Shown here piece after piece: positions 1-8,649 of a DNA stretch of 64,000 nucleotides; the stretch's first letter is position 1, and each line of letters begins with the position of its first letter. This DNA is from Rhodobacter flavimaris (lineage in GTDB: Bacteria > Pseudomonadota > Alphaproteobacteria > Rhodobacterales > Rhodobacteraceae), in assembly GCF_021378075.1 (NCBI RefSeq), contig NZ_JAJUOS010000007.1, forward strand, positions 146,100 to 210,099, read 5' to 3'. The position numbers were made by a program, and so were the translations under genes. A model generated the notes under the pieces. The model was not told the origin of the DNA and made no database searches. It saw only the letters and a list, made by a program, of their open reading frames with translations.

Positions 1-164
1 GCGGCGAGCGCCAGCACTATTCGACCTACTACACGCCGGTCAGCCGCGATCTTGTCGCCAACTGGTACCGGCGTGAAATCGAAGCCTTTGGATTCACCTT
101 CGATGACCAGGGGCAACCGCAAACGGACAATGCCGGGCCCGCCGTGGCCCAGCCCATTCAATGA
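1..164 (+). CDS. 3' end of a sulfotransferase-like protein (partial)
   Basis: Only the last 53 or so codons are present, read in the frame starting at base 3 and ending in TGA at 162-164. The visible tail has Tyr-rich residues followed by [19 protein letters not shown], which resembles the C-terminal 'YTP..RDLV...Y..DIE.FGY' end of family-2 sulfotransferases. That assignment is from memory of the family and is tentative. The gene lies 10 bp upstream of sucD in the same direction, so it belongs to the sucC-x-sucD type operon. The main domain is outside the window and its substrate cannot be judged. Confidence 0.5.
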   Translation, partial: GERQHYSTYYTPVSRDLVANWYRREIEAFGFTFDDQGQPQTDNAGPAVAQPIQ

Positions 165-174
165 AGGATCAGAC

Positions 175-1062
175 ATGGCAGTCCTCGTTAACGAAAACAC
201 CAAAGTCATCTGCCAGGGCTTCACCGGCTCGCAGGGCACGTTCCACTCGGAACAGGCAATTGCTTACGGCACCAAGATGGTTGGCGGCGTGACCCCCGGC
301 AAGGGCGGCACCTCGCACCTGAACCTGCCGGTCTTCAACTCGGTCCATGAGGCGAAAGCTGTGACCGGCGCGAACGCCACCGCGATCTACGTTCCGCCGC
401 CCTTCGCGGCCGACTCGATCCTCGAGGCGATCGACGCCGGGATGGAACTGATCGTGTGCATCACCGAGGGCATCCCGGTGCTCGACATGATGCGCGTCAA
501 GCGCGCGCTGGTTGACTCCAAGTCGCGCCTGATCGGGCCGAACTGCCCGGGCGTCATCACCCCCGACGCCTGCAAGATCGGCATCATGCCGGGCCACATC
601 CACCGTCGCGGTTCGTGCGGCGTGGTTTCGCGCTCGGGCACGCTGACCTATGAAGCCGTGAAGCAGACCTCGGATCTCGGCCTCGGCCAGTCCTCGGCTG
701 TCGGCATCGGCGGTGACCCGATCAAGGGCACCGAGCATATCGATGTGCTCGACATGTTCTTGGACGACCCGGAAACCACCTCGATCATCATGATCGGCGA
801 AATCGGCGGTTCGGCCGAGGAGGAAGCCGCGGAGTTCCTGAAAGAGCAGAAGAAGAAAGGCCGCTGGAAGCCGACCGCTGGCTTTATCGCTGGCCGCACC
901 GCTCCTCCCGGCCGCCGCATGGGCCACGCCGGCGCGATCGTGTCGGGCGGCAAGGGCGACGCCGAGTCGAAGATCGAAGCGATGCGCTCGGCCGGTATCG
1001 TTGTCGCGGAAAGCCCCGCGCATCTCGGCGAAGCCGTGATGAAGGCGATCAAGGGCGAATGA
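175..1062 (+). CDS. sucD: Succinyl-CoA synthetase (ADP-forming) alpha subunit
   Basis: 295 residues, the normal length for SucD. It pairs with SucC to interconvert succinyl-CoA and succinate with substrate-level phosphorylation in the TCA cycle (cytosol). The N-terminal CoA-binding Rossmann domain begins [14 protein letters not shown] (about residues 15-28). [10 protein letters not shown] lies near 121-130. The phosphorylated catalytic His is His251 in [14 protein letters not shown]. The start at ATG 175 follows AAGGATC and gives the usual MAVLVN N-terminus; an in-frame upstream extension to 52 would overlap the preceding gene and is rejected. A strong hairpin follows the stop, and sucA lies 298 bp downstream. 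Confidence 0.97.
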   Translation: MAVLVNENTKVICQGFTGSQGTFHSEQAIAYGTKMVGGVTPGKGGTSHLNLPVFNSVHEAKAVTGANATAIYVPPPFAADSILEAIDAGMELIVCITEGIPVLDMMRVKRALVDSKSRLIGPNCPGVITPDACKIGIMPGHIHRRGSCGVVSRSGTLTYEAVKQTSDLGLGQSSAVGIGGDPIKGTEHIDVLDMFLDDPETTSIIMIGEIGGSAEEEAAEFLKEQKKKGRWKPTAGFIAGRTAPPGRRMGHAGAIVSGGKGDAESKIEAMRSAGIVVAESPAHLGEAVMKAIKGE

Positions 1063-1070
1063 TCCCTGCC

Positions 1071-1097
1071 GGAGGTCGCGGGCATCCCGCGACCTCC
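1071..1097 (+). terminator. Perfect 12-bp hairpin after sucD
   Basis: GGAGGTCGCGGG (1071-1082) and CCCGCGACCTCC (1086-1097) form a perfect 12-bp stem with a CAT loop, 8 bp after the sucD stop. No T-tract follows, so it may act as an mRNA 3'-end stabiliser or processing/attenuation site rather than a true intrinsic terminator. Confidence 0.6.
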
Positions 1098-1115
1098 ACC
1101 CCACTCACTAGTGCC

Positions 1116-1136
1116 AAGGAGGGTGCGCCCTCTTTT
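1116..1136 (+). terminator. Second hairpin with short T-run in the sucD-sucA gap
   Basis: AAGGAGGG (1116-1123), loop TGCG, then CCCTCTTT (1128-1135) form an 8-bp stem containing one G-T pair and ending in TTTT. It is a weak intrinsic-terminator-like structure. Together with the hairpin at 1071-1097 it suggests that sucCD and sucAB-lpd transcripts are at least partly separated here. Confidence 0.4.
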
Positions 1137-1186
1137 GCCCTTCTGAGTGACGCTCAAAGGCCGGCTTTGCCGGAACGGGAGGTAAA

Positions 1187-1309
1187 ATGGACGTTCTTCT
1201 GTCCCTCTTGGCCCATCGGGCCGAGGCTGCAACCGCGCTGGCGCATTGTGCCGCCATGCCGCCCCACACCCCCATACCGCGAACTTTCGCGGCGGATCGC
1301 ACGCGCTGA
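1187..1309 (+). CDS. Possible 40-residue small ORF upstream of sucA
   Basis: ATG at 1187 is preceded by a good Shine-Dalgarno (GGGAGGTAAA, directly upstream), and the ORF ends at TGA 1307-1309, 51 bp before sucA. The product begins MDVLLSLLAHRAEAATALAH, an amphipathic helix-like stretch, followed by a Pro-rich tail. I do not recognise it. A hydrophobic leader-like peptide with a near-consensus ribosome site, between the sucD hairpins and sucA, could be a real small protein or a regulatory leader. It could also be chance, since stop-free frames are common at this GC content. Confidence 0.35.
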   Translation: MDVLLSLLAHRAEAATALAHCAAMPPHTPIPRTFAADRTR

Positions 1310-1360
1310 TCCGCCCCCCGCCCCTCATTGGCCCCTCAGCCGTTTCCAAGGATAACCGTC

Positions 1361-4327
1361 ATGAACGACCAATCCCCCAACGACCAGTTCCACGCGTCGA
1401 GCTTCCTGCAAGGCGCCAACTCGGACTATGTTGAACAGCTTTACGCGCGCTACGCCGCCGACCCGAACTCGGTCGATCCCAGCTGGGGCGCCTTCTTCGC
1501 CTCGCTCGGCGATCCCGAACTGGATGTGAAGAAATCCGCCCAGGGCGCGTCCTGGGACCGCACCGACTGGCCGGTGTCGCCCAATGACGACCTGACCGCC
1601 GCGCTGACCGGCGAATGGCCGGTGGCCGCACCCAAGGAAGGCAAGGCCGCGGGCGACAAGATCAAGTCGGCCGCCAAGGCCGCAGGCGTCGAGGTCTCGG
1701 ACGAGGCCGTCAAGCGCGCCGTGCTCGACTCGATCCGCGCGCTTATGATCATCCGCGCCTACCGTATCCGCGGCCACCTGATCGCCGACATCGACCCACT
1801 GGGGATGCGCGATGGCAGCCTGCACCCGGAGCTTGATCCGAAGTCCTACGGCTTCGCCGAAGCCGACATGGACCGCCCGATCTTCATCGACAACGTTCTG
1901 GGCCTCCAGATTGCGTCGATGCGCCAGATCATCGACGTGCTCAAGCGCACCTATTGCGGCACCTTCGCGCTGCAATACATGCACATCTCGAACCCCGAGG
2001 AAGCCGGCTGGCTGAAAGAGCGCATCGAGGGCTACGGCAAGGAAATCCAGTTCACCCGTGAAGGCCGTCGCGCCATCCTGAACAAGCTGGTCGAAGCCGA
2101 GGGCTACGAGAAGTTCCTGCACGTCAAGTACATGGGCACCAAACGTTTCGGCCTTGATGGCGCCGAAGCGCTGATCCCGGCGATGGAACAGATCGTCAAG
2201 CGTGGCGGCAACCTTGGTCTGCGTGAAATCGTGATCGGCATGCCGCACCGCGGCCGCCTGAACGTTCTGGCCAACGTGATGATGAAGCCCTACCGGGCGA
2301 TCTTCCACGAATTCCAAGGCGGCTCGTACAAGCCCGATGACGTGGACGGCTCGGGCGACGTGAAATACCACCTCGGCGCCTCGTCGGACCGCACCTTCGA
2401 CGGCAATACCGTGCACCTGTCGCTGACCGCCAACCCCTCGCACCTCGAGGCGGTGAACCCGGTCGTTCTGGGCAAGGTCCGCGCCAAGCAGGACCAGTAC
2501 GGTGACACCGACCGCATCGCCGTTCTGCCGATCCTTCTGCACGGCGACGCGGCGTTCGCAGGCCAGGGCATCGTGGCCGAGGGCTTCCAGCTTTCGGGCA
2601 TCAAGGGCCATCGCACCGGCGGCACCATCCATATCGTCGTGAACAACCAGATCGGCTTCACGACGGCGCCGCACTTCTCGCGCACCTCGCCCTACCCGAC
2701 CGACATCGCCCTGATGGTGGAAGCACCGATCTTCCACGTGAACGGCGATGACCCGGAGGCCGTGGTTCACGCCGCCAAGGTGGCGATCGAGTTCCGCCAG
2801 AAGTTCCACAAGGACGTCGTCATCGACATGTTCTGCTACCGTCGCTTCGGTCATAACGAAGGCGACGAGCCCATGTTCACCAACCCGCAGATGTACAAGA
2901 ACATCAAGGGCCACAAGACCACGCTCCAGCTTTACACCGAGCGCCTCGTTGCCGACGGGCTGATCCCGGAAGGCGAGATCGAGGACATGAAGGCCGCCTT
3001 CCAGGCCAAACTCAACGAAGAGTTCGAGGCTGGCAAGCAGTTCAAGCCGAACAAGGCCGACTGGCTCGACGGCCGCTGGAAGCACCTCGACCGCGAGCGT
3101 GAGGATTACGATGCGGGCGTCACCCCGATCTCGCCAGAAACGCTGGCCGAGGTTGGCAAGGCGCTGACCAGCTACCCGGACAATTTCGACATCCACAAGA
3201 CCGTCGCGCGTCAGCTTGAGGCCAAGCGGAAGATGTTCGAGACCGGTGCGGGCTTCGACTGGGCGACCGCCGAGGCAATGGCCTTCGGCTCGCTGCTCGC
3301 CGAAGGCTACGGCGTGCGTCTGTCCGGTCAGGACTGTACCCGCGGCACCTTCTCGCAGCGCCACTCGGGCCTCGTCGATCAGTCGACCGAAGAGCGCTAC
3401 TACCCGCTCAACCACATCAAGGCCGGTCAGGCCCGCTATGAGGTCATCGACTCGGCGCTGTCGGAATACGCGGTGCTCGGCTTCGAATACGGCTACTCGC
3501 TGGCGGAACCGAACGCGCTGACCCTGTGGGAAGCCCAGTTCGGCGACTTCGCCAACGGCGCGCAGATCATGTTCGACCAGTTCATCAACTCGGGCGAGCG
3601 CAAGTGGCTGCGTATGTCGGGCCTCGTCTGCCTGCTGCCGCACGGCTTCGAAGGCCAGGGCCCCGAGCACTCCTCGGCACGTCTGGAACGCTTCCTGCAA
3701 CTTTCGGCGGAAGACAACTGGATCGTGGCGAACTGCTCGACCCCAGCGAACTACTTCCACATCCTGCGCCGCCAGATCCACCGCAACTTCCGTAAGCCGC
3801 TGATCCTGATGACGCCGAAATCGCTGCTGCGTCACCCGCTCTGCGTGTCGAAGGCCGAAGAGTTCACCACTGGCTCGTTCTTCCGCCGCGTGATGTGGGA
3901 CGACGCCGATCCGCAGCATCACGGCAACTCGGAGTTCGAACTGGCTGCCGACGACAAGATCAAGCGCGTCGTGATCTGCTCGGGCAAGGTCTACTATGAC
4001 CTGCTGGCCGAACGCGACAAGCGCGGCCTCGAGGATGTCTACATCCTGCGTCTCGAACAGTTCTACCCGTTCCCGGCGCATTCGATGGTCAACGAGCTCA
4101 GCCGCTTCAAGGGCGCCGAGATCGTCTGGTGCCAGGAAGAGCCGAAGAACCAGGGCGCCTGGACCTTTGTCGAGCCTAACATCGAATGGGTGCTCTCGAA
4201 GATCGACGCCAAGCACGGCCGCCCGCGCTACGCCGGTCGCGCCGCCTCGGCCTCGCCCGCGACGGGTCTCGCCAGCCGCCACAAGGCCGAGCAGGAAGCC
4301 CTCGTCCACGACGCGTTGGAGGGCTGA
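1361..4327 (+). CDS. sucA: 2-oxoglutarate dehydrogenase E1 component
   Basis: 988 residues, typical for the thiamine-diphosphate E1 subunit that decarboxylates 2-oxoglutarate and succinylates the lipoyl groups of SucB. The N-terminal E2-binding region contains the family signature FLQGANSDYVEQLYARY (about residues 14-30). GMPHRGRLNVLANV sits near residue 293, HGDAAFAGQG near 397 and VVNNQIGFTT near 427 (ThDP and Mg site). The C-terminal transketolase-like half contains GFEYGYSL and HGFEGQGPEHSSARLER. Start chosen at ATG 1361 (MNDQSPNDQF) because the upstream in-frame extension is not conserved-looking. It is followed 3 bp later by sucB, so the two are almost certainly cotranslated. Confidence 0.97.
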   Translation: MNDQSPNDQFHASSFLQGANSDYVEQLYARYAADPNSVDPSWGAFFASLGDPELDVKKSAQGASWDRTDWPVSPNDDLTAALTGEWPVAAPKEGKAAGDKIKSAAKAAGVEVSDEAVKRAVLDSIRALMIIRAYRIRGHLIADIDPLGMRDGSLHPELDPKSYGFAEADMDRPIFIDNVLGLQIASMRQIIDVLKRTYCGTFALQYMHISNPEEAGWLKERIEGYGKEIQFTREGRRAILNKLVEAEGYEKFLHVKYMGTKRFGLDGAEALIPAMEQIVKRGGNLGLREIVIGMPHRGRLNVLANVMMKPYRAIFHEFQGGSYKPDDVDGSGDVKYHLGASSDRTFDGNTVHLSLTANPSHLEAVNPVVLGKVRAKQDQYGDTDRIAVLPILLHGDAAFAGQGIVAEGFQLSGIKGHRTGGTIHIVVNNQIGFTTAPHFSRTSPYPTDIALMVEAPIFHVNGDDPEAVVHAAKVAIEFRQKFHKDVVIDMFCYRRFGHNEGDEPMFTNPQMYKNIKGHKTTLQLYTERLVADGLIPEGEIEDMKAAFQAKLNEEFEAGKQFKPNKADWLDGRWKHLDREREDYDAGVTPISPETLAEVGKALTSYPDNFDIHKTVARQLEAKRKMFETGAGFDWATAEAMAFGSLLAEGYGVRLSGQDCTRGTFSQRHSGLVDQSTEERYYPLNHIKAGQARYEVIDSALSEYAVLGFEYGYSLAEPNALTLWEAQFGDFANGAQIMFDQFINSGERKWLRMSGLVCLLPHGFEGQGPEHSSARLERFLQLSAEDNWIVANCSTPANYFHILRRQIHRNFRKPLILMTPKSLLRHPLCVSKAEEFTTGSFFRRVMWDDADPQHHGNSEFELAADDKIKRVVICSGKVYYDLLAERDKRGLEDVYILRLEQFYPFPAHSMVNELSRFKGAEIVWCQEEPKNQGAWTFVEPNIEWVLSKIDAKHGRPRYAGRAASASPATGLASRHKAEQEALVHDALEG

Positions 4328-4330
4328 TCG

Positions 4331-5854
4331 ATGACCGAAGTCCGCGTTCCCACCCTGGGCGAAAGCGTGACCGAGGCCACCGTCGCCACCTGGTTCAAGA
4401 AACCGGGTGACACGGTGGCGGTTGACGAGATGCTTTGTGAGCTAGAAACCGACAAGGTGACCGTCGAGGTTCCGGCCCCCGTGGCCGGGGTCCTGACCGA
4501 GATCGTCGCCGCAGAAGGCGAGACCGTCGGCGTCAACGCCCTCCTTGCCACCCTTTCCGAAGCGGGCGCAGCCGCCGCCCCTTCGCAACCGAAATCCGAA
4601 GGCGCCAGCCCCGCAGCAGCCGCGCCGCAATCCAAAGAGGTCAAAATGACGGACGTTATGGTGCCCGCCCTGGGCGAAAGCGTGTCGGAAGCCACGGTTT
4701 CCACCTGGTTCAAGAAGATCGGCGACACCGTCGCCCAGGACGAGATGCTCTGCGAGCTCGAAACCGACAAAGTGTCGGTCGAGGTCCCCTCGCCGGTCGC
4801 GGGCGTCCTGACCGAGATCCTGGCCCCCGAAGGCACCACCGTTGACGCCTCGGCGAAACTCGCCGTCGTGGCCGAAGGCGCCTCGGCTGGCGCCGCTGCC
4901 CCCGCTGCCGCTCCGGCCGCCGCACCGGCCCCTGCCGCCGCCCCGGCTGGCAAGGATGTCGAGGATGCGCCCTCGGCCAAGAAAGCCATGGCCGAAGCCG
5001 GTCTCTCGCCTGCCCAGATTCAGGGCTCGGGCCGCGATGGCCGCATCATGAAGGAAGATGTCGCCGCTGCTGCCGCCAAGCCTGCCGCGCCCGCCGTCTC
5101 GATCGCGCCTGCCCCGGCCTCGGCCCCGCGCGCGCCCTCGATCGCCGAAGATGCCGCCCGCGAAGAGCGCGTCAAGATGACCCGCCTGCGCGCTACCATC
5201 GCCAAGCGCCTCAAGGACAGCCAGAACACCGCCGCCATGCTGACCACCTATAACGAGGTGGACATGTCGGGCGTCATGGCGCTGCGCAACGAGTACAAGG
5301 ACCAGTTCGAGAAGAAGCACGGCGTGCGCATGGGCTTCATGTCCTTCTTCACCAAGGCCTGCTGCCACGCGCTGAAGGAAGTCCCCGAGGTGAACGCCGA
5401 GATCGATGGCGGCGACATCGTCTACAAGCACTACGTCCACATGGGCGTGGCTGCGGGCACGCCGACCGGCCTCGTGGTCCCGGTCATCCGCGACGCCGAC
5501 CAGATGTCGTTCGCCGACATCGAGAAAGCCATCGCCGAAAAGGGCAAGCGCGCCCGTGATGGCAAGCTCTCGATGGCCGAGATGCAGGGCGGCACCTTCA
5601 CCATCTCGAACGGCGGCGTCTACGGCTCGCTGATGTCCTCGCCGATCCTGAACCCGCCGCAGTCGGGTATCCTCGGCATGCACAAGATCCAGGACCGCCC
5701 CGTGGTCGTAAACGGCCAGATCGTCATCCGTCCGATGATGTATCTCGCGCTCAGCTACGACCACCGCATCGTCGACGGCAAGGGCGCCGTGACCTTCCTC
5801 GTGCGCGTCAAGGAAGCGCTCGAGGATCCGCGCCGCCTACTGCTGGATCTCTGA
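4331..5854 (+). CDS. sucB: Dihydrolipoyllysine succinyltransferase (OGDH E2) with two lipoyl domains
   Basis: 507 residues, about 100 longer than the single-lipoyl E. coli type. Lipoyl domain 1 covers residues 1-77 with lipoyl-Lys42 in ELETDK. Lipoyl domain 2 covers about 106-182 with Lys147 in the same motif. Both are followed by Ala/Pro-rich linkers. The E1/E3-binding peripheral domain is near 210-250 ([19 protein letters not shown]). The catalytic acyltransferase domain ends in [13 protein letters not shown], with the HxxxDG active site. The E2 core takes succinyl groups from SucA to CoA and is reoxidised by Lpd. The second domain starts with an internal ATG at 4646 preceded by AGAGG, as if a gene start had been copied. 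Confidence 0.96.
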   Translation: MTEVRVPTLGESVTEATVATWFKKPGDTVAVDEMLCELETDKVTVEVPAPVAGVLTEIVAAEGETVGVNALLATLSEAGAAAAPSQPKSEGASPAAAAPQSKEVKMTDVMVPALGESVSEATVSTWFKKIGDTVAQDEMLCELETDKVSVEVPSPVAGVLTEILAPEGTTVDASAKLAVVAEGASAGAAAPAAAPAAAPAPAAAPAGKDVEDAPSAKKAMAEAGLSPAQIQGSGRDGRIMKEDVAAAAAKPAAPAVSIAPAPASAPRAPSIAEDAAREERVKMTRLRATIAKRLKDSQNTAAMLTTYNEVDMSGVMALRNEYKDQFEKKHGVRMGFMSFFTKACCHALKEVPEVNAEIDGGDIVYKHYVHMGVAAGTPTGLVVPVIRDADQMSFADIEKAIAEKGKRARDGKLSMAEMQGGTFTISNGGVYGSLMSSPILNPPQSGILGMHKIQDRPVVVNGQIVIRPMMYLALSYDHRIVDGKGAVTFLVRVKEALEDPRRLLLDL

Positions 5855-5863
5855 TCAGATCAT

Positions 5864-5890
5864 GGGGCGGCCCCTGCGCCGCCCCTTCTT
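5864..5890 (+). terminator. Intrinsic terminator-like hairpin after sucB
   Basis: GGGGCGGC (5864-5871), a six-base loop and GCCGCCCC (5878-5885) form an 8-bp GC stem followed by TTCTT, 9 bp after the sucB stop. It probably reduces read-through into lpd. Confidence 0.6.
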
Positions 5891-5900
5891 CCATCCCGCC

Positions 5901-5951
5901 CCTTCTTCTTGGTGCAAATACCTCGGGGGGCGCGGGGGGCAGCGCCCCCCG
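5901..5951 (+). repeat. G/C-rich palindromic intergenic repeat, copy A
   Basis: The layout is CTTCTTCTTGG, then CAAATACCTCGGGGG, then a closing palindrome CGGGGGGC-AGC-GCCCCCCG (5933-5951). The same three-part layout occurs twice at 24256-24389. It is a REP-like intergenic element placed between sucB and lpd. No protein-coding potential is seen. Confidence 0.65.
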
Positions 5952-5974
5952 ACACCAGTCAAAGGACGATTCCA

Positions 5975-7363
5975 ATGGCAGATTTCGACGTTATCGTGAT
6001 CGGCGGCGGCCCCGGTGGTTATGTCTGCGCGATCCGCTGCGCCCAGCTGGGCCTCAAGACCGCCTGCGTTGAGGGCCGCGGCGCCCTCGGCGGCACCTGC
6101 CTCAACGTGGGCTGTATCCCCTCGAAGGCGCTCCTGAACGCCACCCACCACCTGCATGAGGTTCACGAGAACTTCGAAAAGATGGGCCTGATGGGCGCCA
6201 AGGTCAAAGTCGACTGGGCGAAGATGCAGGACTACAAGCAGGACGTTATCAACGGCAACACCAAGGGCATCGAGTTCCTCTTCAAGAAGAACAAGGTGAC
6301 CTACCTGCAGGGCTGGGGCTCGATCCCCGCGGCCGGTCAGGTCAAGGTCGGCGATGAGGTCCACAGCGCCAAGGCGATCGTCATCGCTACCGGCTCCGAG
6401 CCCGCCTCGCTGCCCGGCATCGAGATCGACGAGGACACCGTCGTCACCTCGACCGGCGCGCTCTCGCTGCCCAAGGTGCCCAAATCGATGGTCGTCATCG
6501 GCGCGGGCGTCATCGGCCTCGAAATGGGCTCGGTCTATGCACGCCTCGGCGCCGAAGTGACCGTGGTCGAATATCTCGACGCGATCACCCCCGGCATGGA
6601 CGGCGAGATCGCCAAGTCCTTCCAGAAGATCCTCGCCAAGCAGGGCATCAAGTTCGTGCTCGGCGCCGCCGTTCAGGGCGTGACCAAAGGCAAGGGCAAG
6701 AACACCGTCGCCTACAAGCTGCGCAAGGACGAAAGCGAGCACACGATCGACGCCGAAGTCGTGCTGGTCGCCACCGGCCGCAAGCCCTACACCGCCGGTC
6801 TCGGCCTCGAAGCCATCGGCGTCGAGATGCTGCCGCGCGGCCAGGTCAAGACCGACGCGCACTGGGCCACCTCGGTCAAGGGCATCTACGCCATCGGCGA
6901 CGCGATCATCGGCCCGATGCTCGCCCACAAGGCCGAAGATGAAGGCATGGCGGTGGCCGAGGTCATCGCGGGCAAGCATGGCCACGTGAACTACGATGTG
7001 ATCCCCGGCGTGATCTACACCACCCCCGAGGTCGCCTCGGTCGGCAAGACCGAAGAAGTGCTCAAGCAGGAAGGCCGCGCCTACAAGGTCGGCAAGTTTT
7101 CCTTCATGGGCAACGGCCGCGCCAAGGCGGTGTTCCAGGCCGACGGTTTCGTCAAACTGATCGTCGATGCCGGCACCGACCGCATTCTGGGCTGCCACAT
7201 CATCGGCCCGGGCGCGGGCGACATGATCCACGAGATCTGCGTGGCCATGGAATTCGGCGCCTCGGCGCAGGACGTAGCCCTGACCTGCCACGCCCACCCG
7301 ACCTATTCGGAAGCCGTGCGCGAAGCTGCGCTCGCCTGCGGCGACGGCGCGATCCACGCCTGA
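5975..7363 (+). CDS. lpdA: Dihydrolipoyl dehydrogenase (E3)
   Basis: 462 residues. This flavoprotein oxidises dihydrolipoyl-SucB and reduces NAD+. The FAD dinucleotide fold [18 protein letters not shown] is at about residues 10-27. The redox-active disulfide is Cys42 and Cys47 in [13 protein letters not shown]. The NAD-binding fold is [20 protein letters not shown]. The C-terminal His-Glu pair lies in HAHPTYSE (about 439-446). The start at ATG 5975 ([10 protein letters not shown]) follows AAAGGACGATTCCA; the longer in-frame start at 5909 would translate the intergenic repeat and is rejected. As the last gene of the suc cluster it is followed by a strong bidirectional terminator. Confidence 0.97.
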   Translation: MADFDVIVIGGGPGGYVCAIRCAQLGLKTACVEGRGALGGTCLNVGCIPSKALLNATHHLHEVHENFEKMGLMGAKVKVDWAKMQDYKQDVINGNTKGIEFLFKKNKVTYLQGWGSIPAAGQVKVGDEVHSAKAIVIATGSEPASLPGIEIDEDTVVTSTGALSLPKVPKSMVVIGAGVIGLEMGSVYARLGAEVTVVEYLDAITPGMDGEIAKSFQKILAKQGIKFVLGAAVQGVTKGKGKNTVAYKLRKDESEHTIDAEVVLVATGRKPYTAGLGLEAIGVEMLPRGQVKTDAHWATSVKGIYAIGDAIIGPMLAHKAEDEGMAVAEVIAGKHGHVNYDVIPGVIYTTPEVASVGKTEEVLKQEGRAYKVGKFSFMGNGRAKAVFQADGFVKLIVDAGTDRILGCHIIGPGAGDMIHEICVAMEFGASAQDVALTCHAHPTYSEAVREAALACGDGAIHA

Positions 7364-7380
7364 TCGTAGCCACAGAATCG

Positions 7381-7410
7381 AAAGGGCGGCCCCCCGGGGC
7401 CGCCCTTTTT
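7381..7410 (+). terminator. Bidirectional intrinsic terminator between lpdA and the thioesterase gene
   Basis: AAAGGGCGGCCCC (7381-7393) and GGGGCCGCCCTTT (7396-7408) form a 13-bp stem followed by TTTTT on the plus strand and preceded by A's, so it can work for both convergent genes. It directly abuts the thioesterase stop codon. Confidence 0.85.
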
Positions 7411-7910
7411 CATTCCGCGCGCTTCGCGGCCTGATCGAGCCGCTCTGCAAACTCGCGCCGCAGGCTCTTGCGCACCTCGGCCGCCTGCCAGCGATGCCGC
7501 TCGACCTCGGTCTGCGGCTCCAGCGTCGGCACCTCGGCAGGGCGGCCTGCCTCGTCCACGGCGACCATAGTGAAGTAGCAGCTGTTGGTATGTCGTCGCG
7601 TGCCCTTGGTGATGTTCTCGGCCTCGACGCGAATGCCGATCTCCATCGAGCTGCGGCCAGTATGGTTCACCGCCGCACGGAACAGCACCAGCTCGCCCAC
7701 ATGGATCGGCTCCTTGAAGGTCACCTGATCCACGCTCAGCGTCACCGCGTAGCGCCCCGAGTAGCGCGAAGCCAGCGAGAACGCCACGCGGTCAAGCCAG
7801 TTCAAGAGCGCGCCGCCATGCACCTTGCCCGAGAAATTGGCCAGGTCCGGCGTCATCAACACGGTCATCTCAAGCGATTTTCGCTCGGCTTCGGTCAGTT
7901 CACTGGTCAT
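7410..7910 (-). CDS. Acyl-CoA thioesterase (hotdog fold, YciA/ACOT type)
   Basis: 166 residues. A single hotdog domain predicted to hydrolyse acyl-CoA thioesters in the cytosol. The signature GKVHGGALLNWLDRVAF (about residues 28-44) holds the conserved His31-Gly-Gly and catalytic Asp40 of the ACOT/YciA family. The mid-domain FKEPIHVGELVLFRA and GRSSMEIGIRVEAEN strands also fit. The C-terminal 40 residues are charged and probably helical. It converges on lpdA and shares its terminator. The exact acyl substrate cannot be judged from sequence. Confidence 0.88.
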   Translation of the reverse strand: MTSELTEAERKSLEMTVLMTPDLANFSGKVHGGALLNWLDRVAFSLASRYSGRYAVTLSVDQVTFKEPIHVGELVLFRAAVNHTGRSSMEIGIRVEAENITKGTRRHTNSCYFTMVAVDEAGRPAEVPTLEPQTEVERHRWQAAEVRKSLRREFAERLDQAAKRAE

Positions 7911-7970
7911 CGGCCCCTCATGTCCCTTGTCAACTCAGCATGATCGCATGGGGCGCCGCGTCAAGCGCCG

Positions 7971-8618
7971 TTACTGCGCCAGGTGTCGCAGGCCCTGCGT
8001 GACATCCGTGCGCACCGCCAGCCGCAGCGAGGGCTCGTCCCCTGCCCGCAGCGCGGCAAGGATCATACGGTGATGGCGCGGCGGCTCGTTGCGCTGCATC
8101 TTGCCGTAGAGCGCCCGCATGGTGGGGCCAAGCTGAAGCCAGACCGTCTCGATCACCGCCAGCATCGCGGGGGCCTGCGCGCGCAGATAGAGCGTGCGGT
8201 GAAACTCGAGGTTCGTGCGGATGTAGCCCACAGCGTCGTGCTTGGCGACGGCCTCGGCATTGGCGGTGTTGATCGCGCCCAGTCGGTCGATCAGCGCAAG
8301 GTGCGCGCGCGGCAAGGCGCGCGAGGCCAGTTCCGGCTCAATCAGCGCGCGCAGCGCCGCCAGTTCCTCGATCCGGTCATTGGAAAGCTCGGGCGTGGTG
8401 ACCCGCCCCGAGGACGACAACGTCAGCGCACCTTCCGCCACAAGCCGCCGCAGGGCTTCGCGCGCGGGTGTCATCGAGACGCCGAACTGCTTGCCCAGAC
8501 CGCGCAGGGTCAGCGCCTGCCCCGGCAGCAACTCGCCATGCATGATCTGCAACCGCAAACTACGGTAGAGCCGGTCATGCGCGGCGGTTTCGATGGGGCG
8601 TGAAGTGATCGTGGTCAT
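7971..8618 (-). CDS. GntR-family transcriptional regulator, FCD subfamily
   Basis: 215 residues. The N-terminal winged helix (about 12-75) contains LRGLGKQFGVSMTPAREALRRL, the GntR recognition-helix pattern. The C-terminal all-helical FCD domain has putative metal/ligand residues in NLEFHRTLY and HHRMILAAL. FCD regulators usually sense carboxylic acids. ATG 8618 is chosen (MTTITSRP) because the 42-residue upstream extension runs through the operator palindrome and is not GntR-like. A perfect palindrome lies 7-20 bp upstream of the start, suggesting autoregulation. Neighbouring genes do not reveal the ligand. Confidence 0.88.
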   Translation of the reverse strand: MTTITSRPIETAAHDRLYRSLRLQIMHGELLPGQALTLRGLGKQFGVSMTPAREALRRLVAEGALTLSSSGRVTTPELSNDRIEELAALRALIEPELASRALPRAHLALIDRLGAINTANAEAVAKHDAVGYIRTNLEFHRTLYLRAQAPAMLAVIETVWLQLGPTMRALYGKMQRNEPPRHHRMILAALRAGDEPSLRLAVRTDVTQGLRHLAQ

Positions 8619-8624
8619 GCGGTG

Positions 8625-8638
8625 TTTGTGATCACAAA
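8625..8638. promoter_or_regulatory. Perfect 14-bp palindrome, likely GntR operator
   Basis: TTTGTGATCACAAA is fully self-complementary and sits just upstream of the GntR start codon, between it and the stop of the upstream peptidase gene (8650). GntR/FCD proteins bind short palindromes of this size. It also resembles half of a CRP-type site, but without the spacer. Confidence 0.6.
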
Positions 8639-8649
8639 TCTCGCGCAGG

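Noticed and set aside
1059..1355. 98-codon open frame between sucD and sucA
   Set aside because: It overlaps the sucD stop and reads through two hairpins, has no ribosome site and no family-like sequence. The 40-codon frame at 1187 has better start signals.
1325..4309. 994-codon open frame on the minus strand opposite sucA
   Set aside because: It is an exact antisense shadow of sucA, produced by strong third-position GC bias, and has no recognisable domains.
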